Part shown: piece by piece, positions 25,273-34,101 of the stretch
Numbering within the stretch: position 1 is the stretch's first letter
Layout of the letters: each line of letters opens with the position of its first letter
Source of the DNA: an uncultured bacterium
GTDB lineage: Bacteria > Sysuimicrobiota > Sysuimicrobiia > Sysuimicrobiales > Sysuimicrobiaceae
Reading direction: 5' to 3'
NCBI GenBank assembly: GCA_938028835.1
Contig: CALIMJ010000045.1
Location: forward strand, 1-43,508
DNA length: 43,508 nucleotides
Made by a program: the position numbers and the translations under genes
Notes under the pieces: model-generated
Databases searched by the model: none
Seen by the model: the letters and a program-made list of their open reading frames with translations, nothing else
Told to the model about the DNA's origin: nothing

Positions 25273-25278
25273 ATTGTA
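25273..25278 (-). promoter_or_regulatory. -10 box for the minus-strand paralogue pair
   Basis: Read on the minus strand, TACAAT is 19 bases before the ATG at 25253, so the leader would be about 13 bases and begin with the SD GAGGAGGTG. A -35 candidate (TTGTCC, 15-base spacing) overlaps the start of the divergent dehydrogenase gene. Confidence 0.4.
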
Positions 25279-25291
25279 CCCGGAGGCCGAA

Positions 25292-26281
25292 GTGGACAAA
25301 CCGCGCGTGTACGTGTGCAGGCCCCTGTTGGGCCGCGCCATGGAGATCCTGGAGGACCGCTGCGACGTGCGGGTCTGGCCGGACCCGGAAGCGCCACCCC
25401 CCCGCGACGTACTGCTGGCCGAGGCCCGAGAGGCAGACGGGCTGGTGACCCTGGTCACGGACCGGGTGGACGAGACCCTGCTGGCCGCAGCTCCCCGGCT
25501 CCGGGTGGTGAGCAACGTGGCGGTGGGCTACGACAACGTGGACGTTCCCGCGGCCACCCGCCGCGGGGTCGTGGTCACCAACACCCCGGACGTGCTCACG
25601 GAGACCACCGCGGACCTGGCGTGGGCGCTGCTGCTGGCGGCCGCCCGGCGCGTGGCCGAGGGCGACCGGTTCACCCGGGCGGGGCGGTGGCGGTCCTGGG
25701 GGCTGGAGCTCATGCTGGGCCAGGACGTGTACGGCCGGACCCTGGGCGTGGTGGGACTTGGGAGGATCGGCCGGGCGGTGGCCCGGCGGGCGTCCGGCTT
25801 CGGCATGCGGGTGCTGTACACCAGCCGCCGGCGGCACGAGGACGCGGAGCGGGAGCTGGGCGTGCAGTGGCGGGAGCTGGACGACCTGCTGGCGGAGGCG
25901 GACTTCGTGAGCCTGCACACGCCCTTGACTCCCCAGACCCGCCACCTCATCGACCGGGAACGGCTGCGTCGCATGAAGCCCACCGCGGTGCTGGTCAACA
26001 CCTGTCGCGGCGCGGTGGTGGACGAGGTCGCCCTTGTGGAGGCCCTCCGGGAGGGGTGGATCTGGGCGGCGGGCCTGGACGTCTTTGACCGCGAGCCGCT
26101 CCCGGCGGACTCCCCGCTTTTGTCCCTGGACAACGTGGTGCTGCTCCCCCACATCGGCAGCGCCAGCTTCGCCACCCGCGCCCGCATGTCGGAGATGGCC
26201 GCGGAGAACTGCGTCGCGGTGCTGTCCGGGCGCCGGCCGCCGAACCCGGTCAACCCGGAGGTGCTGGACCGCCTCGGGTGA
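25292..26281 (+). CDS. D-2-hydroxyacid dehydrogenase (glyoxylate/hydroxypyruvate reductase-like)
   Basis: A 329-residue NAD(P)-dependent enzyme of the D-isomer 2-hydroxyacid dehydrogenase family. Dinucleotide motif G-L-G-R-I-G is at residues 155-160; the catalytic trio is R239 (NTCRG), E268 (FDREP) and H287 (LPHIGSA). The [15 protein letters not shown] and LLPHIGSAS segments resemble glycerate dehydrogenases (GyaR), so glyoxylate or hydroxypyruvate reduction is the best guess. GTG 25292 is chosen for its SD GGAGG; TTG 25274 is an alternative. Its 3' end overlaps the convergent DUF402 gene by 32 bases. Confidence 0.88.
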   Translation: MDKPRVYVCRPLLGRAMEILEDRCDVRVWPDPEAPPPRDVLLAEAREADGLVTLVTDRVDETLLAAAPRLRVVSNVAVGYDNVDVPAATRRGVVVTNTPDVLTETTADLAWALLLAAARRVAEGDRFTRAGRWRSWGLELMLGQDVYGRTLGVVGLGRIGRAVARRASGFGMRVLYTSRRRHEDAERELGVQWRELDDLLAEADFVSLHTPLTPQTRHLIDRERLRRMKPTAVLVNTCRGAVVDEVALVEALREGWIWAAGLDVFDREPLPADSPLLSLDNVVLLPHIGSASFATRARMSEMAAENCVAVLSGRRPPNPVNPEVLDRLG

Positions 26282-26786
26282 ATCGGCCCAGCAGCCGACG
26301 GGTCCTGCGTTCCACAGCGTCCACGAGCAGCGGCCACCGCCGGAGCACCCGGTTCAGGGAACGGCGCGCAGCGAGCTGGAGCGGGGCGGGCAAGCGCCTC
26401 AGCTCGTCCCCGTCCAGCACCCGTGGGGCTGCGCCCGGGACCGCCAGCACGTCCACTCCCAGGTCGACCCACTCCACCTCGTCCCGGCTCAGGCGCGCGG
26501 GGGTCGCCACGTTCACGTAGTGCCCGAGCGTGGCTCCGCCGGGCGCTAGCCAGTGGTAGACGTTGTACCAGCGGGTGGTCCAGTAGTAGGCGAAGGTGGC
26601 CGAGCCCGCGGGCAGGCGCAGGTCCGCCACGGTCCAGGGCTCCCCCAGCACGTAGAGCAGGACCGCGGTGCCAGGCCTGCGCTCCACCAGCCGGCAGAAA
26701 AACCGCACGGACGTTCCGTCCGGACGGCGCTTGACCTCCACCACCTCCGCGAGGGGTGCGGCAAAGGACCACGGCGACGGCAGCAT
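26250..26786 (-). CDS. DUF402 family protein
   Basis: About 178 residues. The family core is [18 protein letters not shown], then [26 protein letters not shown] and VLDGDEL, with the conserved acidic residues of DUF402. Relatives in Bacillus and Staphylococcus act as nucleoside tri-/diphosphatases, and FomD in fosfomycin biosynthesis is another; the role here is not known. A basic Arg-rich C-terminal tail follows the domain. ATG 26786 has little SD; a GTG about 15 codons downstream is possible. The 3' end lies antisense over the dehydrogenase gene. Confidence 0.82.
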   Translation of the reverse strand: MLPSPWSFAAPLAEVVEVKRRPDGTSVRFFCRLVERRPGTAVLLYVLGEPWTVADLRLPAGSATFAYYWTTRWYNVYHWLAPGGATLGHYVNVATPARLSRDEVEWVDLGVDVLAVPGAAPRVLDGDELRRLPAPLQLAARRSLNRVLRRWPLLVDAVERRTRRLLGRFTRGGPAPPG

Positions 26787-26797
26787 CCCCTGACGGG

Positions 26798-26803
26798 ATT
26801 GTA
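26798..26803 (-). promoter_or_regulatory. -10 box for the DUF402 gene
   Basis: Minus-strand TACAAT stands 11 bases before the ATG at 26786, implying a leader of only about 4-5 bases. No convincing -35. It is the same hexamer as before the minus-strand paralogue pair. Confidence 0.35.
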
Positions 26804-26882
26804 GGACGGGCGGCGCAGGAGACACGGGCTCCCGGGCCGAACCCACCACGCACAGGTGGCAGCCGTGTGAAGGAGGGGGACC

Positions 26883-27710
26883 ATGAGCCGGAAGGGATTC
26901 GTGCGTTGGGCGCTGCTGGTGGCGGTGGCCTTGGGGATCAGCGGGTGCGCTCCCCGCACGGGCGGCCAGGCCACGCCGGCGGCGTCCCCGCAGGCAGCCG
27001 GGCTGCCCGACCTGGGCGGCCGGACGTTGCGGGTAGCCACCGACGCCACGTACCCGCCCTTCGAGATGCTGGACAAGGACAAGAACATCGTGGGCTACGA
27101 CGTGGACCTGATCCACGAGGTCTGCCGGCGCGTGAACTGCAAGCCGGAGATCCGCAGCGTGGCGTGGGAGGGGATCCTCCCGGGCGTCCAGCAGGGGGAC
27201 TACGACGTGGCCATCTCCGGCATCACCATCACCGAGGAGCGGGAAAAGCAGGTGGACTTCACCGAGCCGTACATCACGGTGGGGCAGGTGGTGCTGGTCC
27301 GGGCGGACGAGACCCGCATCCAGGGAGCGCAGGACCTGACGGACAAGGTGGTGGCGGTACAGCTCGGCACCACCAACGACGAGCTGGCCAGCAAGCTCCA
27401 GAAGGACGGCAGGATCCGGGAGGTGAAGCGCTACCGCACCTTCGACCTGGCCGTGGCGGCTCTGCTGAACCGGGACGTGGACGCGGTGATCATCGACAGC
27501 GTGGCGGGCCTGGGGTTCATGGCGCAACACCCCGGCAAGCTCAAGACGGTGGGGGAGAAGCTGACCGAGGAGCAGCTCGGGATCGTGGTGCGGGAGGGCA
27601 ACGCGGAGCTGCGGGACGCCTTCAACGCCGCCCTCCGGGCCCTGCGGGAGGACGGGACCCTGGACCGCCTGTACCGGAAGTGGTTCGAGGAGTGGAAGCC
27701 CACCCAGTAG
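26883..27710 (+). CDS. polar amino-acid ABC transporter binding lipoprotein
   Basis: A 275-residue family-3 solute-binding protein. The lipobox ISGC ends at Cys 22, so it is membrane anchored by lipidation. The ligand domain begins LRVATDATYPPFEMLDKDKNIVGYDVDLIHEV, and GITITEEREKQVDFTEPY is typical of glutamine/arginine/general polar amino-acid binders. ATG with SD GGAGGGGG. Followed after 4 bp by its permease. The divergent 96-bp gap upstream has no strong forward promoter that I can see. Confidence 0.92.
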   Translation: MSRKGFVRWALLVAVALGISGCAPRTGGQATPAASPQAAGLPDLGGRTLRVATDATYPPFEMLDKDKNIVGYDVDLIHEVCRRVNCKPEIRSVAWEGILPGVQQGDYDVAISGITITEEREKQVDFTEPYITVGQVVLVRADETRIQGAQDLTDKVVAVQLGTTNDELASKLQKDGRIREVKRYRTFDLAVAALLNRDVDAVIIDSVAGLGFMAQHPGKLKTVGEKLTEEQLGIVVREGNAELRDAFNAALRALREDGTLDRLYRKWFEEWKPTQ

Positions 27711-27714
27711 GGGC

Positions 27715-28521
27715 GTGAGCCCGGTGCCTCCCGGGACGGCCAACGGCCGGGCCCTCCCGATCCCCCTGGACCGGGTACCGCCGTGGGTCCTGGTGCTGGT
27801 GACCGCGGGGCTGGTGGTCCTTGCGCGCCTGGCAGGGTCGGAGGTGTACCGGGAGACCCTGCGCTTCCTGGCCGCGGGCGTGTCCACCACGCTGTTCCTC
27901 ACCGTGGCGTCCTTCGCGGTGGCGCTGGGGGTGGGTCTGGTGGCGGCGCTCCTGCGGCTGTCGCGGTCGGCCTTCCTGCGGACCGTGGCCGTGCTGTACG
28001 TGGAGGTGGTGCGGGGGGTGCCCCTTTTGGTGCTGCTCCTGTACATCGCCTTCGTGGTCACCCCGTGGCTGGCAGACGTCACCGGCGTGCGGTGGTGGCG
28101 GGACAACGTGGTGCGGGCGGTGATGGGGCTGGGGATCGGCTACGGCGCCTACCTGGCGGAGGTGTATCGGGCGGGCATCGAGGCGATCCCCCGGGGGCAG
28201 GTGGAGGCGGCCCTTTCCCTGGGCCTGTCGCGGCCCCAGACCCTCCGGCACGTGGTGTTGCCCCAGGCTCTGCGGATCGTCCTGCCGCCCCTGGGGAACG
28301 ACTTCGTCGCGCTGTTGAAGGACTCGTCCCTGGCTTCCGTGATCTCGGTCACGGAGCTGACGTACTCGGGCAACCTGAACGTGGCGCGGACCTTCCGGTC
28401 CTTCGAGACGTACAACGCCGTGGCCCTGCTGTACCTGTGCATGACCCTGGCGGGGTCCGCGGGCGTGCGACTGCTGGAACGGGCGACCCGCGCCCCGGGA
28501 TGGGGAGCCTTCACGCCGTAG
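27715..28521 (+). CDS. polar amino-acid ABC transporter permease
   Basis: A 268-residue HisM/GlnP-type permease with about five hydrophobic helices and the cytoplasmic coupling loop EAALSLGLSRPQTLRHVVLPQALRIVLPP (EAA motif). The GTG start 4 bp after the binding protein gene indicates an operon; GTG 27724 is a possible alternative. A third component, the GlnQ-type ATPase normally in such operons, is absent and must be encoded elsewhere. Confidence 0.92.
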   Translation: MSPVPPGTANGRALPIPLDRVPPWVLVLVTAGLVVLARLAGSEVYRETLRFLAAGVSTTLFLTVASFAVALGVGLVAALLRLSRSAFLRTVAVLYVEVVRGVPLLVLLLYIAFVVTPWLADVTGVRWWRDNVVRAVMGLGIGYGAYLAEVYRAGIEAIPRGQVEAALSLGLSRPQTLRHVVLPQALRIVLPPLGNDFVALLKDSSLASVISVTELTYSGNLNVARTFRSFETYNAVALLYLCMTLAGSAGVRLLERATRAPGWGAFTP

Positions 28522-28530
28522 GAGGGAGCC

Positions 28531-29091
28531 GTGAACATCGTGGTGACCGGTGCCAACGTGCAGGTGGCGGAAGGCATCCGGGCGTACGTGGCCCAGAAGC
28601 TGCAGCGCTTGAGCCGGCACTTCGACCACGTCCAGGAGGCGAAGGTGGTGGTGCGAGAGGAACGGCGCCGGCCGGTGGGAAGGGCGCAGGTGGTGGAGGT
28701 CACGGTGTGGGGCGACGGGTTCGTGCTCCGGGGCGAGGAGGCCGCCGCAGACCCGTACGCTTCCGTGGACCGTATCGTGGCCAAGCTGGAGAAGCAGATC
28801 GCCCGGCACCGGAGCCGCCTGATCCGAAAGCGCCGGTTGGACGAGCGGCGGCAGCGTACCGCGGAGCGCGCCCGGGCGGAGGCCGCCGCGCGGCGGGAAC
28901 CCGAGCCCCCGTCGCCGCGGGTGGTGCGCCACAAGCGCTTCCCCATGAAGCCCATGACGGAGGAGGACGCTGCCCTGCAGATGGAGCTGCTGGGCCACGA
29001 CTTCTTCGTGTACCGGGACGCGGAGACTGGCCGCATCTGTGTCCTGTACCGACGGAAGGACGGCGACTACGGCGTCATCGAGACCGAGTAG
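28531..29091 (+). CDS. hpf: ribosome hibernation promoting factor, long form
   Basis: A 186-residue protein that inactivates 70S ribosomes and, in its long form, drives 100S dimers. The N-terminal domain (about 1-105; MNIVVTGANVQVAEGIRAYV...RIVAKLEKQIARH) binds the 30S decoding region. The C-terminal dimerisation domain is KRFPMKPMTEEDAALQMELLGHDFFVY. GTG start with SD AGGAGGGA. It lies upstream of secA and prfB as in Bacillus subtilis, here with one extra gene between. Confidence 0.95.
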   Translation: MNIVVTGANVQVAEGIRAYVAQKLQRLSRHFDHVQEAKVVVREERRRPVGRAQVVEVTVWGDGFVLRGEEAAADPYASVDRIVAKLEKQIARHRSRLIRKRRLDERRQRTAERARAEAAARREPEPPSPRVVRHKRFPMKPMTEEDAALQMELLGHDFFVYRDAETGRICVLYRRKDGDYGVIETE

Positions 29092-29094
29092 GCG

Positions 29095-30105
29095 GTGCGG
29101 CGGACCGGTCTGGTGCTGGCGGCGGTCGGGATCCTGGCGGCGTGCGCCCGCGGGCCGGACCTGCGGCGCCTGCCCCGGCTGGAGCTGCCTCCGCCCCGGC
29201 TGCTGGAGGGCCTGCATCCCGGGGTCGCCTTCTCGGGGTTCCTCGGCAGCGGGTGCCCGGTGGAGGAGGGGTACGCGCGCCTGCTGGCGGTGATGGTGGA
29301 TCACGACCCGAGGGCGCGGCCCCAGAGCGGGCTGGCGAGCGCCTGCCTGGTGTACGAGATCCCCATCGAGGCCCGGCTCCCCCGCCTGCTGGCGGTGTTC
29401 GCGGACGCGGGCCCGGATCGCGTAGGCCCCGTACGCAGCGTGCGGCCCGCCTTCCTGCAGGTGGCCGCAGAGCTGGGAGCGGTGGTGGCCCACGCGGGTG
29501 CCAGCGAGCCCGCCTACCGGTACATCCGCACCGGACCCGTCCCCGTCCTCAACGAGTTTTCCATCCCGTGGCCGTACTGGCGCGACCGCTCCCGGCGCAT
29601 GCCCCACAACCTGTACGCGTCGCTCCCGCGGTTGCGGGACGCGATGCGCCGCCTGGGATGGGAGCGGCAGCCGCCGGCCCGAGTGCCCCCGGAACGCCTG
29701 GAGTACCGGTTGCCCCAGGGGCAGGCGGCCGCGGAGGTGGAGCTGCCCTACCCGCCCGGGTTCGAGGTGCGCTTCGTCTACCGGGACGGGGCGTACGAGC
29801 GGTGGGTGGCCGGCCGGCCCCATCTGGACGACTCCGGCCGCCCCGTGCGGGTGGGCACGGTGGTGGTGCAGTACGCGCGGTGGCGGGGTTGGCGGGCAGG
29901 GAGGGTGGACGTGTCCGAGGTGGGGATGGTGGGGAGTGGCACGGGGCTGGTGGTGACCGGGGGCGTGGCGGTCCCCGTGCGGTGGCGCAAGGCCTCGGAC
30001 CCTGCGCCGACCGCCTTCACGGACCTGCAGGGGCGTGGCCTGATCCTGGCGGGGCCGGTCTGGGTGAGCGTGCTCCCCGAAGGCCGCCGGGTGTCGGTCC
30101 GCTGA
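29095..30105 (+). CDS. DUF3048 family lipoprotein (YerB-like)
   Basis: A 336-residue exported protein. Lipobox LAAC near residue 17 predicts a lipoprotein. The DUF3048 core is seen in ARPQSGLASACLVYEIPIEA, RVGPVRSVRPAFLQVAAELGAVVAHAGAS and the C-terminal part with VGMVGSGTGLVVTGG and VPVRWRKASDPAPTAFTD. B. subtilis YerB belongs to this family; function is not established. The GTG start 3 bp after hpf suggests co-transcription. Confidence 0.85.
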   Translation: MRRTGLVLAAVGILAACARGPDLRRLPRLELPPPRLLEGLHPGVAFSGFLGSGCPVEEGYARLLAVMVDHDPRARPQSGLASACLVYEIPIEARLPRLLAVFADAGPDRVGPVRSVRPAFLQVAAELGAVVAHAGASEPAYRYIRTGPVPVLNEFSIPWPYWRDRSRRMPHNLYASLPRLRDAMRRLGWERQPPARVPPERLEYRLPQGQAAAEVELPYPPGFEVRFVYRDGAYERWVAGRPHLDDSGRPVRVGTVVVQYARWRGWRAGRVDVSEVGMVGSGTGLVVTGGVAVPVRWRKASDPAPTAFTDLQGRGLILAGPVWVSVLPEGRRVSVR

Positions 30106-30133
30106 GGGAAAGGCGCGCGGCGGGCCCCGGTTT

Positions 30134-30139
30134 TATAAT
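30134..30139 (+). promoter_or_regulatory. -10 box for secA
   Basis: A perfect TATAAT within TTTTATAATGGGT, 29 bases before the secA ATG. No good -35 at 16-18 bases. A start near 30146 would exclude the upstream GTG 30142 as a secA start. Confidence 0.5.
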
Positions 30140-30168
30140 GGGTGGAGTCCACCGCCGGCGGAGGCGCG

Positions 30169-32841
30169 ATGCTGAAGGTCCTGGAGAAGTTGCTCGGCCG
30201 CGGGGAGGACCGCGCGTGGCGCCGGTACCTGCCCGTGGTGGAGCGGGTGAACGCCCTGGAGCCGCAGTTCGAGCGGCTGTCGGACGAGGCCCTGCGGGCG
30301 AAGACGGAGGAGTTTCGCCGCCGCCTGCGGGAGGGAGAGACTCTGGACGACCTGCTGCCGGAGGCCTTCGCGGCGGTCCGGGAGGCCAGCAAGCGCACCC
30401 TGGGCCTCCGCCACTTCGACGTGCAGATCATCGGGGGGGCCGTCCTCCACGAGGGGAAGATCGCGGAGATGAAGACCGGGGAGGGCAAGACCCTGGTGGC
30501 CACCCTCCCCCTGTACCTGAACGCCCTGCTGGGCCGCGGCTGTCACCTGGTGACCCCCAACGACTACCTCTCCCGGGTGGGCGCGGGCTGGATGGGCCCC
30601 ATCTACCACGCCCTCGGGGTCTCCGTGGGGGTCATCTGCCACGAGTTCGCGGGCCTGTACGACCCCGCCTACCAGGACCCGAAGCCCCACGCGGACGACC
30701 GGTTGAACCACTTCCGGCCCGTCCCGCGGCGCGAGGCGTACCGGGCGGACATCACCTACGGGACCAACAACGAGTTCGGGTTTGACTACCTGCGGGACAA
30801 CATGGCCCTGCGGCTCGAGGACGTGGTGCAGCGGGAGCTGTACTACGCCATCGTGGACGAGGTGGATTTCATCCTCATCGACGAGGCCCGCACGCCCCTC
30901 ATCATCTCCGGGCAGGTGGAGGAGTCCACCCGCAAGTACTACGAGTTCGCCCGGCTGGTCCGCCGGCTCCAGGCGGGTGTGGACTACACGGTGGACGAGA
31001 AGGCCAAGAACGCCTTCCTGACCGACGAGGGCGTGCGGAAGGTGGAGCGTCTGTTGGGGATCGACAATCTGGCGGACCCCGTCCATGCGGACGCCCTCCA
31101 CCACGTGCAGCAGGCCCTGCGGGCCCTCACCTGCTACCACCGGGACGTGGACTACGTGGTGAAGGACGGCCAGGTCATCCTGGTGGACGAGTTCACGGGC
31201 CGGCTGATGTTCGGCCGCCGGTACTCCGACGGGCTGCACCAGGCCATCGAGGCCAAGGAGGGGGTCCGGATCGAGCGGGAGACGCAGACCCTCGCGTCCA
31301 TCACCTTCCAGAACTACTTCCGGATGTACGAGAAGCTGGCGGGGATGACGGGGACCGCCAAGACGGAGGAGGAGGAGCTCCGGAAGATCTACGGGCTGGA
31401 GGTGGTGGTGATCCCCACCCACAAGCCCATGATCCGCAAGGATTACCCCGACGTGGTGTTCAAGACGGAGCGGGCCAAGTGGCGGGCGGTGGTGGAGGAG
31501 ATCCAGCGCTGCCACGAGCGGGGCCAGCCGGTGCTGGTGGGGACCCGGTCCATCGAGAAGAGCGAGATGCTGTCGGAGATGCTCCGCCGGGAGGGGATCC
31601 CGCACCAGGTGCTGAACGCCAAGCACCACGAGCGGGAGGCCCAGATCATCGCCCAGGCGGGGCGGTTGGGCGCGGTCACCATCGCCACCAACATGGCGGG
31701 CCGGGGGGTGGACATCCTCCTGGGCGGGAACCCACCGGACCCGGAGGAGGCGGAACGGGTCCGGCAGCTGGGCGGGCTGCACGTGATCGGTACGGAGCGC
31801 CACGAGGCGCGGCGGATCGACAACCAGCTGCGTGGCCGCGCGGGCCGCCAGGGCGACCCGGGATCCTCGCGGTTCTTCCTGTCCCTGGAGGACGAGCTGC
31901 TGCGCCTGTTCGCCGGCGAGCGCATCGCCAGCCTGATGGACCGCCTTCGCATCGACGAGGACACGCCCATCGAGAGCCCCCTGCTCACCCGCCAGATCGA
32001 GGGGGCGCAGAAGCGCGTGGAGCAGTACCACTTCGACCTGCGCAAGCACGTATTGGAGTACGACGACGTGATGAACGTCCAGCGCAAGACCCTGTACGGG
32101 GAGCGGCGGAAGGTCCTGGAGGGTCGGGACCTGAGGGAGAACGTGCTGGACATGATGGAGCGCCAGGTTCGATCCCTCGTGGACGCCTACTGCCCTCCCC
32201 AGGCCCCGCGGGAGGAGTGGGACCTGGAAGGGTTGCTGGCGGAAGTGGCCCAGCTCGTCCCCGCGCCCGAGGTGCTGGCCGTCTCCGCGGAGAGCCTGGC
32301 GGACAAGACCTCCGAGCAGGTGGCGGAGGAGCTGGTGAGCGCCGCCCTCCGGGCCTACGAGGCGAAGGAGGAGGAGGTGGGCCCGGACGTCCTCCGGGAG
32401 GTGGAGCGCATCCTCCTCCTGTCCCACATCGACCGGAAGTGGATCGACCACCTGTACGCCATGGACGAGCTACGGGAGGGGATCGGGCTGCGGGCGTACG
32501 GGCAGACCAGCCCGCTGCTGGAGTATCAGAAGGAGGCGTATGACCTGTTCCAGGACATGCTGCGCGCCATCCAGCGCGACACCGTACGGGATCTGTTCCG
32601 GGTACGGGTGGAGCGGGAGGCGCCGCAGGCCCTGCGTCCGGTGGCCCGGGTGACCGCCCAGCACGGTCCCGAGGAGGCCACCGCCCTCGGGTCGGCGGCC
32701 CTGCGGGAGGCGGCGCAGGCGCCCCAGCCCGCGGAGGGCAGGCCCCAGCCCGTGACGGTGGGGGTCAAGGTGGGCCGCAACGACCCCTGCCCGTGCGGCA
32801 GCGGGAAGAAGTACAAGAAGTGCTGCGGGCGCACCTCCTGA
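30169..32841 (+). CDS. secA: preprotein translocase ATPase SecA
   Basis: An 890-residue motor that pushes unfolded preproteins through SecYEG. Walker A is in [13 protein letters not shown] (about 100-112), the DEAD-type box in [21 protein letters not shown], and the second helicase domain in [19 protein letters not shown] with [10 protein letters not shown]. The C-terminal zinc site [13 protein letters not shown], which contacts SecB or lipid, is present. ATG 30169 ([10 protein letters not shown]) with SD GGAGG is preferred to GTG 30142, which sits before the likely transcription start. Confidence 0.97.
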   Translation: MLKVLEKLLGRGEDRAWRRYLPVVERVNALEPQFERLSDEALRAKTEEFRRRLREGETLDDLLPEAFAAVREASKRTLGLRHFDVQIIGGAVLHEGKIAEMKTGEGKTLVATLPLYLNALLGRGCHLVTPNDYLSRVGAGWMGPIYHALGVSVGVICHEFAGLYDPAYQDPKPHADDRLNHFRPVPRREAYRADITYGTNNEFGFDYLRDNMALRLEDVVQRELYYAIVDEVDFILIDEARTPLIISGQVEESTRKYYEFARLVRRLQAGVDYTVDEKAKNAFLTDEGVRKVERLLGIDNLADPVHADALHHVQQALRALTCYHRDVDYVVKDGQVILVDEFTGRLMFGRRYSDGLHQAIEAKEGVRIERETQTLASITFQNYFRMYEKLAGMTGTAKTEEEELRKIYGLEVVVIPTHKPMIRKDYPDVVFKTERAKWRAVVEEIQRCHERGQPVLVGTRSIEKSEMLSEMLRREGIPHQVLNAKHHEREAQIIAQAGRLGAVTIATNMAGRGVDILLGGNPPDPEEAERVRQLGGLHVIGTERHEARRIDNQLRGRAGRQGDPGSSRFFLSLEDELLRLFAGERIASLMDRLRIDEDTPIESPLLTRQIEGAQKRVEQYHFDLRKHVLEYDDVMNVQRKTLYGERRKVLEGRDLRENVLDMMERQVRSLVDAYCPPQAPREEWDLEGLLAEVAQLVPAPEVLAVSAESLADKTSEQVAEELVSAALRAYEAKEEEVGPDVLREVERILLLSHIDRKWIDHLYAMDELREGIGLRAYGQTSPLLEYQKEAYDLFQDMLRAIQRDTVRDLFRVRVEREAPQALRPVARVTAQHGPEEATALGSAALREAAQAPQPAEGRPQPVTVGVKVGRNDPCPCGSGKKYKKCCGRTS

Positions 32842-32852
32842 GCGGCGCCCGG

Positions 32853-32882
32853 CTGCCAGGTGCCTCCGGAGCGTGTTACAGT
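32853..32882 (+). promoter_or_regulatory. candidate promoter for prfB
   Basis: CTGCCA (32853-32858) and TACAGT (32877-32882), 18 bases apart, in the gap after secA. The bases after the -10, GGGTTCGAAGG, are nearly the same as those after the prs -10. Confidence 0.5.
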
Positions 32883-32916
32883 GGGTTCGAAGGACGAGCG
32901 AGGAAGGGAAGCGCAC

Positions 32917-34039
32917 GTGATCGACCGGCTGCGGGTTCAGGTGGAGGAAGACCTCCGGCGCGTGGAGGACGTCGGGAGGTATCTTTGACGCGCCGGAGCG
33001 GCAGGCGCGGCTTGCCGAGCTCGAGCGGCGGGCCCAGGACCCCGCGCTCTGGCAGGAGCCCGACCGGGCCCGCCAGGTCCACCAGGAGCTGCAGGCCCTC
33101 CGGGAGCAGCTGGAGACCCTGCAGGCGGTGCGCAGGGGGCTTTTGGACCTGCGGGAGTGGTTGCAGCTGGCGCCCACGGAACCTGAGGAGCTCCAGCTGC
33201 TGGAGCAGGAGGCCCGGGACCTGCACGACCGGTTGGACCGCCTGGAGCTGCAGACCCTCCTGAGCGGCGAGCACGACGCCCGCAACGCGCTCCTCTCCGT
33301 TCACGCGGGCGCGGGCGGGGTGGACGCCCAGGACTGGGCGGAAATGCTGCTGCGCATGTACCTGCGCTGGGCCGAACGGCGCGGGTACGGCGCGGAGGTC
33401 CTGGACCTCTCGCCCGGGGAGGAGGCGGGCATCAAGAGCGCCACGGTGCTGGTCCGTGGTCCCTACGCGTACGGCTACCTGAAGGGCGAGGGCGGGACCC
33501 ACCGGCTGGTACGCATTTCCCCCTTCGACGCCGCGCACCGTCGCCACACCTCCTTCGCCCTGGTGGAGGTGCTGCCGGAGGTGGAGCCCGTGGCGGTCCA
33601 GATCCGGCCGGAGGAGCTCAAGGTGGAGACCTTCCGCAGCGGGGGGGCGGGCGGCCAGAACGTGAACAAGGTGGAGACCGCGGTGCGAATTACCCATCTC
33701 CCCACCGGTCTGGTGGTGCAGTGCCAGAACGAGCGCAGCCAGCACGCCAACCGGGAGAACGCTCTGAGGATCCTGGCCGCCCGGCTGTACGAGCTCCGGC
33801 AGCGCGAGCAGGAAGAGAAGCTGCGGACCCTGCGGGGCGAGCACCGAGAAGCCGCGTGGGGCAACCAGATCCGCTCGTACGTACTGCAGCCGTACACGCT
33901 GGTGAAGGACCACCGGACCGGGCAGGAGACCGGGAACGCGGAGGCGGTACTGGAGGGCGAGCTGGACTCGTTCATCTACGCCTACCTGCGCCAGCGGGCC
34001 GAAGAGGAGTCCCGGGCTACGGGCTCCCGGCCGGTGTAG
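32917..34039 (+). CDS. prfB: peptide chain release factor 2, with programmed +1 frameshift
   Basis: Release factor for UGA and UAA stops. A short zero frame from GTG 32917 encodes 23 residues and stops at TGA 32986-32988; a +1 shift joins it to the frame running to 34039, for 373 residues in total. In the main frame the stop-reading tripeptide SPF is in VRISPFDAAHRRHTSF and the catalytic GGQ in SGGAGGQNVNKVETAVR. SD for the GTG is GGAAGGGAAG. It follows secA as in many Bacillota. Confidence 0.96.
32974..32989 (+). promoter_or_regulatory. prfB +1 programmed frameshift site
   Basis: GGGAGG (32974-32979), TAT, then CTT TGA C (32983-32989): an internal SD three bases upstream of a CTT slippery codon and an in-frame TGA followed by C. 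This is the classic RF2 autoregulatory site; low RF2 slows termination at TGA and raises frameshifting, restoring RF2. Confidence 0.96.
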
Positions 34040-34101
34040 GAGCGTCTCCGTGAGGCCGGTCCCCTTCCCGGAAGGGCTGGTGGCCTAACCCGGTTCGTAC
34101 G

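Noticed and set aside
27622-29823. Very long minus-strand open frame (over 700 codons)
   Set aside because: It runs antisense to the ABC permease, hpf and DUF3048 genes, is rich in His, Pro, Arg and Gly, and has no recognisable domain; it reflects the rarity of stops at high GC.
27783-30785. 1000-codon + strand open frame
   Set aside because: Out of frame with four conserved genes (permease, hpf, DUF3048, secA); Gly/Ala/Pro/Arg-rich with no motif.
32917-32988. prfB as a pseudogene or sequencing frameshift
   Set aside because: The stop is embedded in a full RF2 frameshift signal and both halves match RF2.
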